From Fibrella aestuarina BUZ 2 (GTDB lineage: Bacteria > Bacteroidota > Bacteroidia > Cytophagales > Spirosomataceae): DNA of 64,000 nt. Below, piece by piece: positions 63,153-64,000 of this stretch (its first letter is position 1; each line of letters opens with the position of its first letter). The notes below the pieces were generated by a model. That model was not told the DNA's origin. It saw only the letters and a list, made by a program, of their open reading frames with translations, and did not search any database. The position numbers and the translations under genes are program-made. The DNA lies in NCBI RefSeq assembly GCF_000331105.1, contig NC_020054.1:1911698-1975697 (forward strand). The letters are read 5' to 3'.

Positions 63153-63907
63153 ACGCTTCCCACCAACGTACCCAGAACGCCGCTAAAGACCGCCTGTATC
63201 AGGCCTATGTGCGGAGCGGACAAGCCCCCACGCTGACCACTATTGCCCCAACTGGCAGCGAGCTGTTTCGCCTCAACCGCCCGTATGTCGATAAGGTCAT
63301 CCGGCCGTTACTCCCCGCGCAGACCGACGCCCGCATTGTGGACTTGGGCTGTGGCAATGGCTGTTACCTGTACCACGCCAAACAATATGGCTACACCAAC
63401 CTGCTTGGCGTAGATACCTCGGCGGAGCAGGTGGCACTGGCCCATCAAATCGGCCTCACCGAAGTCCGGCAGCAAAATATCGACTCCTTTTTGGCGACGT
63501 ACCGGCAACCTACGGATCTGGTGCTGCTCATGGACGTGCTCGAACACCTCACCCTCTCCGAAACCCTCGCCCTGCTCGACGCCGTCTACGCCCTGCTGAA
63601 GCCTGGCGGGCGGGTGCTGATCCACGTACCCAACGCCGAGGGCATCTTCGGGATGCGTGTTCGCTACGGCGATCTGACGCACGAGCAGTGCTTCACGCCC
63701 AGTTCGATGCGGCAACTGCTGCAAACCGTGGGCTTCCGTCAGCCGGTCTGCTACGAAGATAAGCCCGTCGTTTTTGGCCTCATGTCGCTTGTGAGACGGG
63801 TCATCTGGGAACTGACGACGCTACGCTATCGGCTGATGCTGCTGGCCGAAACCGCTACGCGAGGGGCCATTCTGTCACAAAATATGCTGGTCGTCGCCAC
63901 TAAATAA
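63149..63907 (+). CDS. Class I SAM-dependent methyltransferase
   Basis: Cytoplasmic methyltransferase of 252 residues. The SAM-binding glycine motif is ARIVDLGCGNGCYLYHAKQY near residue 55, followed by the acidic end of strand 2 in LLGVDTSAEQV, and motif DLVLLMDVLEHLTLSETLAL. The YGDLTHEQCFTPSSMRQLL segment is common in polysaccharide-cluster methyltransferases. It probably O-methylates a sugar or caps the chain end; which of these cannot be told. Overlaps the flippase gene by four bases. Confidence 0.88.
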   Translation: MNASHQRTQNAAKDRLYQAYVRSGQAPTLTTIAPTGSELFRLNRPYVDKVIRPLLPAQTDARIVDLGCGNGCYLYHAKQYGYTNLLGVDTSAEQVALAHQIGLTEVRQQNIDSFLATYRQPTDLVLLMDVLEHLTLSETLALLDAVYALLKPGGRVLIHVPNAEGIFGMRVRYGDLTHEQCFTPSSMRQLLQTVGFRQPVCYEDKPVVFGLMSLVRRVIWELTTLRYRLMLLAETATRGAILSQNMLVVATK

Positions 63908-63911
63908 CGCC

Positions 63912-64000
63912 TTGACTATTTCGATCTTATTTCGCCAGAAAGGTGCCGGGTTTAGTATTGAAGGCGTCTTCGGCTTGCTGGCAACGTACCTGCGCACGCA
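63912..64000 (+). CDS. Start of a glycosyltransferase gene, 3' truncated by the window
   Basis: From a TTG at 63912 the frame is open to the end of the window and translates to MTISILFRQKGAGFSIEGVF followed by GLLATYLRT. N-termini of this form (hydrophobic strand, R-x-K, G-x-x-S-I-E) occur in GT4-type glycosyltransferases of capsule clusters. It starts 4 bases after the methyltransferase stop. Only 29 residues are visible, so the class is a guess from the N-terminus and context. Confidence 0.55.
   Translation, partial: MTISILFRQKGAGFSIEGVFGLLATYLRT

Overview
The window reads as chromosome of a GC-rich Bacteroidota, most likely Cytophagales and close to Spirosoma/Fibrella/Rudanella. The evidence is a SusC/SusD pair, the type IX secretion translocon protein SprA beside ruvA, Bacteroidota-type -7 promoter boxes (TAnnTTTG), few Shine-Dalgarno sites, many lipoproteins, and a eukaryote-type NADP isocitrate dehydrogenase. 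The genus is an inference. I saw no rRNA, tRNA, CRISPR array, transposase or phage gene.

Layout. 1-7.3 kb: catabolic exo-enzymes (3' part of a glutaminase-family protein, a GH127-like arabinofuranosidase, a small lipoprotein, two tandem M20 amidohydrolases). 7.5-10.4 kb: icd and a flavin disulfide oxidoreductase. 10.6-22.4 kb: a carbohydrate locus, susC-susD-LamG lipoprotein, then a complete ABC sugar importer (binding lipoprotein, two permeases, ATPase) with an (alpha/alpha) toroid hydrolase between permeases and ATPase. 22.5-26.2 kb: two Tat-type ferritin-like proteins, a Dabb protein, a TPR protein. 26.5-35.2 kb: an accessory stretch of NAD(P)-dependent oxidoreductases, an alpha/beta hydrolase, two TetR regulators, a GNAT and a GT-C-like membrane protein. 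35.3-40.4 kb: a divergent RraA-like / enolase-superfamily pair and a large zinc metalloprotease. 40.6-52.6 kb, all on the minus strand: sprA, ruvA, a LysM lytic transglycosylase, gatA, tatA. 53.7-64 kb: a Wzy-type exopolysaccharide cluster (UDP-sugar dehydrogenase, Wza-like export protein, BY-kinase, Wzy-like polymerase, two glycosyltransferases, Wzx-like flippase, methyltransferase, start of another glycosyltransferase), which runs off the end.

How the parts fit. The 10.6-22.4 kb locus could take a glycan across the outer membrane (SusCD), trim it with the lipoprotein hydrolase, and import the product with an ABC transporter, an uncommon arrangement for Bacteroidota. The last 10 kb encodes the assembly line of one capsule or exopolysaccharide.

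The most unusual non-coding signal is a set of intergenic stem-loops whose arms are themselves short tandem arrays with 7-, 8- or 10-nt periods. They fill most of the space at six gene junctions, and one appears to encode part of a lipoprotein signal peptide. The second is a 9-mer, CAGGTACGT/ACGTACCTG, seen at least 29 times in all reading frames and between genes, against about 0.5 expected by chance. Two further repeat families (TTGTCATCCCG palindromes and CACCGGAT..ATCCGGTG elements) occupy other intergenic gaps.
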